Part shown: piece after piece, positions 15,383-22,657 of the stretch
Position numbering within the stretch: the first letter of the stretch is position 1
How the letters are laid out: the number at the start of each line of letters is the position of its first letter
From: an uncultured Mordavella sp.
Lineage (GTDB): Bacteria; Bacillota; Clostridia; Lachnospirales; Lachnospiraceae
Assembly: GCA_902406105.1 (NCBI GenBank)
Contig: CABPCP010000051.1
Coordinates: 1 to 22,657 of the forward strand
DNA: 22,657 bases
Direction of reading: 5' to 3'
The notes under the pieces: model-generated
Databases searched by the model: none
What the model saw: only the letters and a program-made list of their open reading frames with translations
What the model was told of the DNA's origin: nothing
Position numbers and translations under genes: made by a program

Positions 15383-16111
15383 TTATCTGGTTTCTTCCCG
15401 TTCATCCACAGTTTCCAGGCCATCGTCCAGCTCAAGCCCTTCCTCATCCTCTTCTTCCTCTATCGCTTTCTTTTTCCGGATCTTAAGGAAGTAATAAGCC
15501 GCGATACCGGCTCCCGCCGCAAGGAAAATCACGATCAGTCCTGCCGCATTGCCGGAGACTTCCTCTTCTGGCTCCTCCTCAACGGCCGGCTCTTTTTCCT
15601 GACCGGTTTCCGCAGATGCTCCTGTCTGAGATTCTTCTTCCAGCACAACAGCCGGTTCCTGTTTTTCTGATACCGATACAGCACCGTCTTTCAGAAATTC
15701 CTGCAGATCGTTTTCATCGATCTGAGAAAGCAGATAGACATTTTCAGTCGATGCGCTCCTGTCGATCACAAGATAAAATGTATTATTATTTTTGGTCGTG
15801 ATTGTCAGGAACTCCTTACTTCCATCTTCTGTAATATCATCCTGCACCTGTGCGTTCCCGGGAGTGGTAAATGCCGTGCCTCCGGTCCCGTCTTCCTCCA
15901 GCACCGGTTCTGTCTGAGGTGTCTCAGTTGCTGCATCTGCCGGGACATTTTCCGTCTGACCGTTTTCCCCGGCCGAAGCAGACTGTTCCTGTGCTGCCTC
16001 CTGCCCTTCCGGAGGAGAAGCATTGGCAAATGCTGTTGTTGACGTTCCCAGGATCATGGCCGCAGCCATGACTGCAGCCAGTACCCGCTTATTCCATTTC
16101 TTTCTCATCAT
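15383..16111 (-). CDS. DUF4366 (CD1107-family) surface protein of the transfer system
   Basis: About 242 residues with an N-terminal signal peptide (MMRKKWNKRVLAAVMAAAMI then LGTSTTAFANA), a Glu- and Pro-rich extracellular region, a compact conserved domain (FLTITTKNNNTFYLVIDRSA ... LLSQIDENDLQEFL), a second acidic linker, and a C-terminal membrane helix (AAGLIVIFLAAGAGIAAYYF) with a cytoplasmic acidic tail. It is thus a membrane-anchored, outward-facing part of the conjugation machinery. I place the start at 16111, where ATG follows GAGAGG by six bases; this overlaps the end of the DUF4315 gene. The open frame extends to 16201 but those residues are charged and would hide the signal peptide. 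Confidence 0.85.
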   Translation of the reverse strand: MMRKKWNKRVLAAVMAAAMILGTSTTAFANASPPEGQEAAQEQSASAGENGQTENVPADAATETPQTEPVLEEDGTGGTAFTTPGNAQVQDDITEDGSKEFLTITTKNNNTFYLVIDRSASTENVYLLSQIDENDLQEFLKDGAVSVSEKQEPAVVLEEESQTGASAETGQEKEPAVEEEPEEEVSGNAAGLIVIFLAAGAGIAAYYFLKIRKKKAIEEEEDEEGLELDDGLETVDEREETR

Positions 16112-16397
16112 TCTCATCCTCTCTTTCTGTATTTGAATCCTGCCGGACGAAAGAGCCTTTTCCGCTCCCATCCGTCTTCTTTCCGACTTCAAAGCGAACA
16201 TTTCCGCCTTTCAGCCCGTCCAGGAACTGGAGGAGCTCTTCCCCCTCCAGCTTCATGCCCCGGATCGCCCGGATCATTTCATTATTTTCTTCCTCTTTCA
16301 AGGCGCTTTTGATCCCTTTCAGATACTGTTGGAGATCTGCGATCTTCTTCTCCGTCTTCTCAATCTCTTCCAGATACCGTCTGATCTTTTTATTCAA
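16089..16397 (-). CDS. DUF4315-family protein
   Basis: 102 residues, coiled-coil in its first third (NKKIRRYLEEIEKTEKKIAD), then ENNEMIRAIRGMKLEGEELL, and a charged variable tail. This is the small DUF4315 family that always sits beside DUF4366 in such elements; function unknown. The start is TTG at 16397 with GGAGG 7 bases upstream. It begins 15 bases after the NlpC/P60 gene ends and overlaps DUF4366 by about 23 bases. Confidence 0.8.
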   Translation of the reverse strand: MNKKIRRYLEEIEKTEKKIADLQQYLKGIKSALKEEENNEMIRAIRGMKLEGEELLQFLDGLKGGNVRFEVGKKTDGSGKGSFVRQDSNTEREDENDEKEME

Positions 16398-16412
16398 ATC
16401 CTCACCTCCATC

Positions 16413-18698
16413 CTATGGCAGCCTGCCGTAACACATAAAATGCTGCTGCCAGTAACTGCTGTTGATATTTGCATACTGGACCGGATCCCCGCAGTGGATC
16501 ATCATTCCATTACCTACATAGATGCCGATGTGAGATGCTCCGGACGTATTGTACGTTCCTTGAAAGAAAATCAGATCTCCAGGTTTTGCTTCTCCCGGTG
16601 CCACGTAAGTACACTGTCCCCGCAGCCCTTCTGCTGTCAGTCGTCCGTAGTTCCAGCCGTTTCCGCAGTTGTTTACTACATAGGAAACAAATCCGGAACA
16701 GTCAAATCCTGACGGGGAATATCCGCCCCATACATAAGGAACGCCCAGATATTTTTCCGCTTCGTGGATCATCCGAGCGAACTCTTCATCTTCCAGTGCT
16801 TCCGGCGGGATATCGTAGTCCATGCCCCCGGACCCTCCGGAAATTACTCTGCTGTCCCAGAGATAATCCCGGTTTCCATGCGTTGTATTCAGCGCATTGT
16901 AAAGAATCAGCTGTTCCTCATCCAGGTTTTCCCGCGCTATAGCGTCAAGCCCCTGGTTTGTGAGCGTCACATACAGGATTTTGACTGTCCTGGTATCGGT
17001 TACAGTTACCTCATTAGTCCCGTTATCATCGGCCAGATAACATTCCCAGGTCTTGTGCCCATGCGCGGAAGCAGATGCGTGATCGTCATAATAAACATCA
17101 AAATCTACACCGTACCGGTCAAAAGCCCCGGTGTCTTCTACGGTATATTCCACACCATTCATCACAACTTTTGTTCCCATCGGGACGATTGGATTAGAGG
17201 CATCCACCGCCAGGGTATGATTAGCTGTGGGATAAACTCCGCTGGCGGTCGGTCCGCCGGACCATTGACCGCAGCAGATGGAGCAGCTGCAGTAGCCGCT
17301 CGTGACTACCTGTCCCAATGACTCTCCTACACGCACCGTCCGGGTCTCCGTCACGGTCTCTGTCCTTCCTTCTGTATGAAGGGAATACTGCTCCGAAAAC
17401 AAAGCTTCTATCTCCGCCTCTACATCGGCATAGGTCCAGTCTCCGTATTTCGCAGTCAAGTATGAGATCAGATGATAAGGATTATGAGAAATCTCACTCA
17501 CGTTATAGTTGTATTCGTCATAATCGGGATGCATGGACTCCATCTGGTTAATCTGTTCATTCAGTGCCGCTTCCAACGCAGCATAGGCGTTCTCTGCCGC
17601 ATAAATATCTTCGTCTGAGCTTGGATATGTAGTAATCCCGATGACAGATCCGCTCCCCTGTACCGAAGCGCTGCAGCTGGAAAAGGCCACGGCGATCAAA
17701 AGGAAGAGAAGTCCAAAGATTCCCAGAACGGCAAATACTGCATGGTTCCTTCTTGCCACTTCTTTTAAGGCGTTCTTTGCCTTAGTGGTCATAGTCTCGG
17801 CTGCGGCAGCTGCTTTTGAGGCTCCTGCTTTTCCTGAGGCCGCCCCGCTTCTCGCAGACTGATAAGCCTCTTTATAGCGTTTCCGCTGAAAAAAACGGTT
17901 CATAACAGTCTGACTGTCTTCCTGCTTCTTCTTATTAGAAGAGGTACTTCCGCTCCCTTCCTGTCCTGCCTGCGTAAATTTCAATCTGCTTTCCGAAGCA
18001 CCTTCCATATGGATCCCACGCCGGCTGGCGCGGACGTCCGCTCTTTTACTCCGGTCCTGAGTACGTTTCAGGCTCACCGCAGCCCGTTCTGTCATCAACT
18101 CCCCAGCCGAAGCAGCATCTACAGCAGCGTTATCATCCGCTTCCTCCGATGCTTTCACATGAACATATACCGAAGCGGCAGATGCCGCTGTTCCTGCGGC
18201 CTTGCGTCCTACTCCCATTCCGGCTACCCGGACCATCTGGCTTCCTTCATCACCAAAAGCCAGACGCCCGGATTTTGCCTGTTCTTCTTTCAGACGGGCC
18301 TTTTTCTGTCTGGTTTTGATCTGGGATTTCTGACCATCCAGTCCGTCTGTGTCCGGAACCGTCTCATGATCCCGGATTTTTTCTGACCGGTTCCTTACCT
18401 TTTCACTGTCTGCAGTTATCCGCTGTCTGCTTTGCGGATCTCCATCCACTGATATGCGCCGCTCCAATTTGGAGCCATCAACGCTTTCTTCTGCAGACAC
18501 CTCCTCCTGTCGAAGAGACGCCTCCCGGATCTGTTTTTCAAATCTGGCGGCCGGGCGTCCCCTGCTTTTATCCGGCACATCTTTTTTCTGGCCATCTCCG
18601 ATATGTTCTTCCGTCAGACCATCCCTGGTCATCTTCTGTACCGTTTTTTCTTTGGCGGTATATTTCACTCCTGCCAGACTTTCCACCTCCCTTTGCAA
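16413..18698 (-). CDS. CD1108-family cell-wall hydrolase: 3D domain plus NlpC/P60
   Basis: Up to 761 residues. Residues 1-315 are basic and disordered and should be cytoplasmic. A membrane helix follows (about 319-340, VFAVLGIFGLLFLLIAVAF). Outside the membrane are a coiled region (370-400), a 3D/double-psi barrel domain (about 465-555, VEDTGAFDRYGVDFDVYY with Asp at 522 and 532), and a C-terminal NlpC/P60 peptidase with C667 in GFDCSGF, H723 in SHIGIYVG and H735. It would open peptidoglycan locally for the transfer channel. The start is uncertain: the TTG at 18698 lies in a terminator T-run with no ribosome binding site, whereas GGGAGG is 8 bases before a CTG at 18677; GTG at 18668 is another option. 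Confidence 0.9.
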   Translation of the reverse strand: MQREVESLAGVKYTAKEKTVQKMTRDGLTEEHIGDGQKKDVPDKSRGRPAARFEKQIREASLRQEEVSAEESVDGSKLERRISVDGDPQSRQRITADSEKVRNRSEKIRDHETVPDTDGLDGQKSQIKTRQKKARLKEEQAKSGRLAFGDEGSQMVRVAGMGVGRKAAGTAASAASVYVHVKASEEADDNAAVDAASAGELMTERAAVSLKRTQDRSKRADVRASRRGIHMEGASESRLKFTQAGQEGSGSTSSNKKKQEDSQTVMNRFFQRKRYKEAYQSARSGAASGKAGASKAAAAAETMTTKAKNALKEVARRNHAVFAVLGIFGLLFLLIAVAFSSCSASVQGSGSVIGITTYPSSDEDIYAAENAYAALEAALNEQINQMESMHPDYDEYNYNVSEISHNPYHLISYLTAKYGDWTYADVEAEIEALFSEQYSLHTEGRTETVTETRTVRVGESLGQVVTSGYCSCSICCGQWSGGPTASGVYPTANHTLAVDASNPIVPMGTKVVMNGVEYTVEDTGAFDRYGVDFDVYYDDHASASAHGHKTWECYLADDNGTNEVTVTDTRTVKILYVTLTNQGLDAIARENLDEEQLILYNALNTTHGNRDYLWDSRVISGGSGGMDYDIPPEALEDEEFARMIHEAEKYLGVPYVWGGYSPSGFDCSGFVSYVVNNCGNGWNYGRLTAEGLRGQCTYVAPGEAKPGDLIFFQGTYNTSGASHIGIYVGNGMMIHCGDPVQYANINSSYWQQHFMCYGRLP

Positions 18699-18733
18699 AA
18701 AGAAAGACCATTTACTGGAAACGGTAAATGGTC
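18697..18733 (-). terminator. Intra-operon terminator between VirB4 and the NlpC/P60 gene
   Basis: A perfect 10-bp stem, GACCATTTAC with GTAAATGGTC around an 8-base loop, is followed on the minus strand by TTTCTTTTT. The ribosome binding site of the next gene follows within about six bases. The T-run contains the most upstream possible TTG start of that gene. Confidence 0.7.
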
Positions 18734-18735
18734 GG

Positions 18736-21192
18736 TTAATCTTTCACTTCTTCTGGTTTTGTCGTCATCAGGGAATACAGTTTCAGGCTCTTATCAAACT
18801 TATCCTTAAACGGGATGATCGTACTGCCATAAAACAAAAGCCCTTCGCCTTCTCCTGAATTAGTCACATAGGACAGCTGATACGGGGAAATATTCAGCTG
18901 TTTCGCCAGGATCTGCCGGTCGCCGGCGGCCTGATTGAGCATCAGAATGAAATCACTGTTCTCAAAAATATTCTCAATCTCACGGCTTGCCAGCAGGTCT
19001 TTAATATTCTGGGTGATTCCGGTCGGGATACCTCCCCATTTCCTGAACCTTTTCCAGATTTCCACACTATAGGCGGCCGTCTGCTCCTCTTTTAAGAGAA
19101 GATGGAACTCATCGATGTAATACCGTGTCGCTTTATGGGTGGCCCGGTTGACTGTCACCCGGTTCCAAACCTGATCCTGGACGATCAGCATCCCCAGCTT
19201 CTTCAGCTGTTTTCCCAGATCTTTCACGTCATAGCATACGATCCGGTTATTAAGTTCCACATTGGTCCTGTGATTAAAGACATTCAATGATCCATTCACA
19301 TAGATCTCAAGCGCTGTGGCGATTCTCTGCGCCTGGGGTTCTTTCTGCTTCCGGAGACAATCGTAAAGGTCTCCCAGCACAGGCATATTCTCCGGCCTTG
19401 GATCAGAAAAATACTTCTGATATACAAGCGGGAGACAACGGTCGATTACCGATTTTTCCTCTGCCTCGATGCCATTTCTGCTTCCCATGATCAATTCACA
19501 CAGTGACAGGACGAAATCTGATTTTACCCCCAGCGGGTTATCGTCATCAGAATAATCCATGTTGATATCCATAGGATTAATGTAGTCTTTACTGGTAGGT
19601 GAAATATGGATTACCTGCCCTCCTAAGGCATGAACAAGAGGATAATACTCCCCCTCCGGATCTCCGATTATGATATCGTCCTGGGTAATGCAGAATGCAT
19701 TAGTGATCTCACGCTTCGCAGCAAATGATTTTCCGGATCCGGGCGTGCCAAGGATCAGCCCGTTAGGATTCTTTAATTTTTTCCTGTCCACCATGATCAT
19801 GTTGTTGGACAAGGCATTTAAACCGTAGTATAACGACTCCCCTTCCATAAAAAGCTCCTGACTTGTAAAAGGAACGAAAATTGCTGTACTCGTAGTTGTC
19901 AGAGCCCGCTTGATCGGCACATGCCCCACTCCCAGAGGAAGGCTGCTCATCAGCCCTTCTTCCTGTTGATAATCCAGACGTCTTAAGATACAGTTATATT
20001 TTTGTGCGATTCCTGCCGTCTGCAGGATGGCATTATCCAGTGCCTGCTTTGTCTTCGCAGTGTTCAGGAACAGTACCGTTACAAGAAACATCCTTTCGTT
20101 TCTGCTCTGCAGATCTTCCAGCAGTCGTTTTGCCTCACCGCCGTAAGTATTCAGATCCGACGGGATGATATCCATATCGTAGCCGGAACGGACCGCCTTT
20201 TTCTGCTCTTCGATCTTCATCCGGTTGATATCCGTCATTTTGCCTTTCACCAGCTTAATTGCCTTTACCTGATCCACAGACTGCACATGCAGATTGACGA
20301 TCAGATTTTTATCCATATCCAAAAACTCCGCCAACATCTTATCGGTAAGTTCCGGCGCCAGGATCTGCAGGTACGAAACTGCGCCGATGGTATTTCCCAT
20401 CTGGAACGTCTTTCCGTCCTTGAACACAAAACTGGTAGGCGCCACATAATCTTTTGTAGAGAGCCCGCTATGGATCATAGACCCATAATCGAACGGGATA
20501 TCCCCCAGCTCGTCCGGATTCAGTATCTGGCGCAGGATCTTCAATCGTTCAGCTCCATTTAACGGTTCTGCGGGAACACCCAGGATTTTAAAATTATTCA
20601 GGATATCAGTCTCTATACGCTCCAGTTTTGGCTTTGCCTCCCGGATATTATCCGCCTCTATGGAAAAAGTGATATACTTGGATTTCACCAGGCCGTTATT
20701 CCCTTTAGCAAGCTGCCGATGCAGCATCCGGGCATATTCTCTCCGGATCTCATCAAATTCATCATGCCTCCGGCGAATCCGGATCACCTTTTCAAATTCC
20801 TTCATGCTGCTCTTCTGATTGATAAAGCTAAGCTGAAAATGGATACTGCTGTCAAAATAGTTCAGAAAATCGCACCAGTTCTCAAAGATCGCATTTTTGT
20901 CATCGTTCTGAGCCAGCTGATAATTGATATCCGAAAACCGGATTGTTTTGGAATAACATTTATCATGCACCCTGCAGATCCCGTCCTTTGCCATTTCCTT
21001 ATAGGCAATCGTCCTCTGTGCGGATATCCTTTTCTCTTCTTTCTCCTTCTTCTTCTGATCTGCCTTGCCGCGTGGAGCTTTACGGCTGCCTTTTTTCGCG
21101 GCTTTCAAAGCCGCCTGCTGTTTCGCAGCTTTCTTCTCTTCTTTAGCCCGGCGCTTTTCCAGACGCCGCTTCTTACCGCTTCTTTCTGCCAA
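18736..21192 (-). CDS. VirB4-like conjugal transfer ATPase (CD1110 family)
   Basis: An 818-residue ATPase that powers assembly of, and substrate movement through, the type IV secretion channel at the inner face of the membrane. The first 60 residues are very Lys/Ala-rich and probably disordered. Walker A is GTPGSGKS at 482-489, Walker B is YYIDEFH at 691-697, and the later ITQNIKDLL motif is at about 726-734. The start is TTG at 21192 with GGGAGG 8 bases upstream, and it overlaps the PrgI gene end by 20 bases. Length and motif order are normal for the family, so it appears intact. Confidence 0.95.
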   Translation of the reverse strand: MAERSGKKRRLEKRRAKEEKKAAKQQAALKAAKKGSRKAPRGKADQKKKEKEEKRISAQRTIAYKEMAKDGICRVHDKCYSKTIRFSDINYQLAQNDDKNAIFENWCDFLNYFDSSIHFQLSFINQKSSMKEFEKVIRIRRRHDEFDEIRREYARMLHRQLAKGNNGLVKSKYITFSIEADNIREAKPKLERIETDILNNFKILGVPAEPLNGAERLKILRQILNPDELGDIPFDYGSMIHSGLSTKDYVAPTSFVFKDGKTFQMGNTIGAVSYLQILAPELTDKMLAEFLDMDKNLIVNLHVQSVDQVKAIKLVKGKMTDINRMKIEEQKKAVRSGYDMDIIPSDLNTYGGEAKRLLEDLQSRNERMFLVTVLFLNTAKTKQALDNAILQTAGIAQKYNCILRRLDYQQEEGLMSSLPLGVGHVPIKRALTTTSTAIFVPFTSQELFMEGESLYYGLNALSNNMIMVDRKKLKNPNGLILGTPGSGKSFAAKREITNAFCITQDDIIIGDPEGEYYPLVHALGGQVIHISPTSKDYINPMDINMDYSDDDNPLGVKSDFVLSLCELIMGSRNGIEAEEKSVIDRCLPLVYQKYFSDPRPENMPVLGDLYDCLRKQKEPQAQRIATALEIYVNGSLNVFNHRTNVELNNRIVCYDVKDLGKQLKKLGMLIVQDQVWNRVTVNRATHKATRYYIDEFHLLLKEEQTAAYSVEIWKRFRKWGGIPTGITQNIKDLLASREIENIFENSDFILMLNQAAGDRQILAKQLNISPYQLSYVTNSGEGEGLLFYGSTIIPFKDKFDKSLKLYSLMTTKPEEVKD

Positions 21193-21562
21193 GGTTCTTT
21201 CCTCCCTTCTCCGATTTTTTTACTGTCACAGACACGGACTTTTCCGGATCTGTCTCAAAATAATTTTCCGTTTCATATTTCCTGACTGCCGGACGCAGCC
21301 ATTTGACACGGATCATATGGATCAGCACCTCTTCCAGATGCATGCCGTCCTTTTCGTACATAGCGAAAAGAAAGGCCGGCAGCATCAGCAGGACCATAAT
21401 TGTGGCAGCATTGCTGTTTCCCAGAACCCCTCTTGTAAGGAAATAAAAAGGAATTCCCGCCGCAGCTCCCGCCGCGATACAGATCAGCTGCCGCTTAGTC
21501 AGGTTAAACGCCACCTTATTCTTTACTTTTGTTAAATCTTTTGGAACACTGACATAAGCCAT
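21173..21562 (-). CDS. PrgI-family conjugation membrane protein
   Basis: 129 residues. It begins AYVSVPKDLTKVKNKVAFNL, has two hydrophobic segments (ICIAAGAAAGIPFYFLT and TIMVLLMLPAFLFAMY) and then MHLEEVLIHMIRVKWLRP and a charged tail. PrgI is a VirB3-like inner-membrane subunit normally encoded next to VirB4, as here, with a 20-base overlap. AGGAGG precedes the ATG by 9 bases. Confidence 0.93.
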   Translation of the reverse strand: MAYVSVPKDLTKVKNKVAFNLTKRQLICIAAGAAAGIPFYFLTRGVLGNSNAATIMVLLMLPAFLFAMYEKDGMHLEEVLIHMIRVKWLRPAVRKYETENYFETDPEKSVSVTVKKSEKGGKNLGRKKR

Positions 21563-21586
21563 CGTCCAAATCCTCCTTCCTGAAAT

Positions 21587-22459
21587 TTAATGGGCATTAA
21601 AGATCGATTTGCTGAGTGCCCCCGTCTTAAACAGGCTGAAACACAGCACAACCGTGTAAGCCATCACTCCGAAGAGAGAGGAACTTAAGTTATCCGAATA
21701 CTGGATGCCCGCCACCAGTATGGAATAGATTGCCACGCATACCATCATCAGGAATGCCTGGAACGCCAGGGCAAAAAGCCCCCGGAAATAATTGGTCCCG
21801 ATCTGTCCCCATTCGCGGTTGGTCATAGTAGCAAATGGAATCGGGGCGATTGAAGTATACAGATAAATCTCGATCATTCGACCATACAGGATCACTGTGA
21901 TCAGAACACTCATGATCTTCATGCCAAAGCTGACGATCAGCGTTTCCAGCACCAGAACGACCAGTTCCCCGATCTCCATAGCTTCCAGTGCTGTGTCCAG
22001 GTCTGTCAGCACAGAACTGATATCAATCTCTGTACTTCCGGTGATCACACCTGCCGCAGAATTGACCACACTTTGCCCTACATCAAATACGGCCATCGTA
22101 ATGGTAAATGTATTACTGACCAGATAGACCGCGATCCACATCTTTACAAAGTACTTGAAGAACATCCATGTATCGACGTCATGCATGTTGTTTTTCTCTG
22201 TGATCATACTGATCAGCTCATAGCAGAGCACAAATGTGATGATGATCCCTGCAATCGGCAGGATCACCGTTTCCGACAAGTTTTCGATCATACTGAATAT
22301 GTTGCTGTTCCAGCCCTGCGGGGTCTGTCCAACCTGAACGGCGATCTCACTGGTCTTGTCATTGACATCGGTAAACATCCGGTCCAGGTTGGAATGAATG
22401 ATCCCTGTGAGGAGTCCCCTCATCCACTCTTCAATCGCATCAAAGATCTGATCGAACAT
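21587..22459 (-). CDS. VirB6/TrbL-like conjugal transfer membrane protein (CD1112 family)
   Basis: 290 residues with about five or six membrane helices, for example VILPIAGIIITFVLCYELIS, a pair near residues 95-135, LVVLVLETLIVSFGMKIMSV, LFALAFQAFLMMVCVAIYSI and a last one before the C-terminus SKSIFNAH. It should form part of the inner-membrane channel. The N-terminus (MFDQIFDAIEEWMRGLLTGI) is conserved in the family. AGGAG is 9 bases before the ATG. It lies between Maff2 and PrgI, the standard order in Tn1549-like elements. Confidence 0.93.
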   Translation of the reverse strand: MFDQIFDAIEEWMRGLLTGIIHSNLDRMFTDVNDKTSEIAVQVGQTPQGWNSNIFSMIENLSETVILPIAGIIITFVLCYELISMITEKNNMHDVDTWMFFKYFVKMWIAVYLVSNTFTITMAVFDVGQSVVNSAAGVITGSTEIDISSVLTDLDTALEAMEIGELVVLVLETLIVSFGMKIMSVLITVILYGRMIEIYLYTSIAPIPFATMTNREWGQIGTNYFRGLFALAFQAFLMMVCVAIYSILVAGIQYSDNLSSSLFGVMAYTVVLCFSLFKTGALSKSIFNAH

Positions 22460-22477
22460 GGATAATTACTCCTTCCT

Positions 22478-22570
22478 CTAAAATAAGCTGCTGAGAAGCG
22501 GGATCAGCTGGGTTCCGATCAGGATTACCCCGCCGCCGCTCATCAGCTGTTTGATTCCCTGGCTTTTTGC
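22478..22570 (-). pseudogene. Maff2-family protein, C-terminal 30 codons only
   Basis: The last 30 codons, from AKSQGIKQLM to IPLLSSLF, match the end of the Maff2 family, a small two-helix membrane protein usually encoded just before the VirB6-like gene. Immediately upstream in frame is a TAA (22571-22573), and the upstream DNA does not continue the family's glycine-rich N-terminal half. The gene is therefore broken at about 22570 by inserted or joined DNA, unless the assembly is chimeric here. The intact part ends 18 bases before the VirB6-like start. Confidence 0.75.
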
Positions 22571-22657
22571 TTATGTGTGATAAAGAAGCAATAGAAGTGC
22601 AAAAAATTTTGCCGTTCCTATCCGACACTTGGCCATTGTGTCGGATAGGTCGGGCGG
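22571..22657. mobile_element. Foreign-looking DNA with a 12-bp inverted repeat, possible insertion-sequence end
   Basis: This segment, up to the window end, does not code for anything I recognise. It contains CCTATCCGACAC (22617-22628) and its exact reverse complement (22638-22649) around a 9-base centre with GGCC. It interrupts a Maff2 gene, which suggests the end of an insertion sequence or other element that extends beyond the window. The family cannot be named from this fragment; no target duplication can be seen. Confidence 0.4.

Noticed and set aside
22571..22590. GTGTG near the Maff2 junction as the 5' end of a group II intron
   Set aside because: Only the first few bases fit, the orientation would oppose the interrupted gene, and too little sequence remains to see any intron domain.
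22440..22628. Minus-strand frame of 62 codons crossing the Maff2 junction
   Set aside because: It runs out of frame through the Maff2 fragment and the foreign sequence, with no ribosome binding site; the in-frame Maff2 reading is better supported.

Overview
This window looks like part of an integrative and conjugative element (ICE) of the Tn1549/CTn type from a low-GC Gram-positive gut bacterium, most likely a Clostridia/Lachnospiraceae member. The reasons are the strong GGAGG ribosome binding sites, the frequent TTG starts, and a transfer module of families typical of such elements: Maff2, a VirB6/TrbL-like membrane protein, PrgI, VirB4, an NlpC/P60 cell-wall hydrolase, DUF4315, DUF4366, TopB, DUF5688, ArdC/YodL, a transfer-assisting protein and DUF4316. 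Family names were assigned from memory of protein sequences; no search was run. Every supported gene is on the minus strand, so transcription runs from high to low coordinates.

Right part (22657 to 8986): the ICE transfer operon. It opens, at the window edge, with foreign-looking DNA carrying a 12-bp inverted repeat, joined to the last 30 codons of a Maff2 gene. Then come VirB6-like, PrgI, VirB4, the NlpC/P60 hydrolase, DUF4315, DUF4366, topB, DUF5688, ArdC-YodL, a small transfer-assisting protein and DUF4316. Many genes overlap or nearly touch. Three wider gaps each hold a terminator-like hairpin placed just before the next gene's ribosome binding site. The relaxase, coupling protein, integrase and origin of transfer are not in the window.

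Middle (8985 to 6646): a 600-base non-coding zone with hairpins and a decayed small mobile-element gene, followed by a compact four-gene cluster: a Cys-containing small protein, an ERI-1/KapD-like DEDDh exonuclease, a small one-span membrane protein and a stand-alone HIRAN-domain protein.

Left part (6640 to 1): an AT-rich type I restriction-modification locus. It has a WYL-domain regulator with its own extended -10 promoter, hsdM, and an expressed two-TRD hsdS. Downstream lies a silent hsdS store containing a third target-recognition domain (TRD-A). This section shows an apparently exact tandem duplication with a 1936-bp period, whose boundary falls in an 18-bp segment encoding WEQRKL that recurs at every TRD junction. 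The arrangement can swap specificity domains by recombination among direct repeats. The window starts exactly on that segment, so an assembly break or artefact is a real alternative. No hsdR and no recombinase gene are visible.
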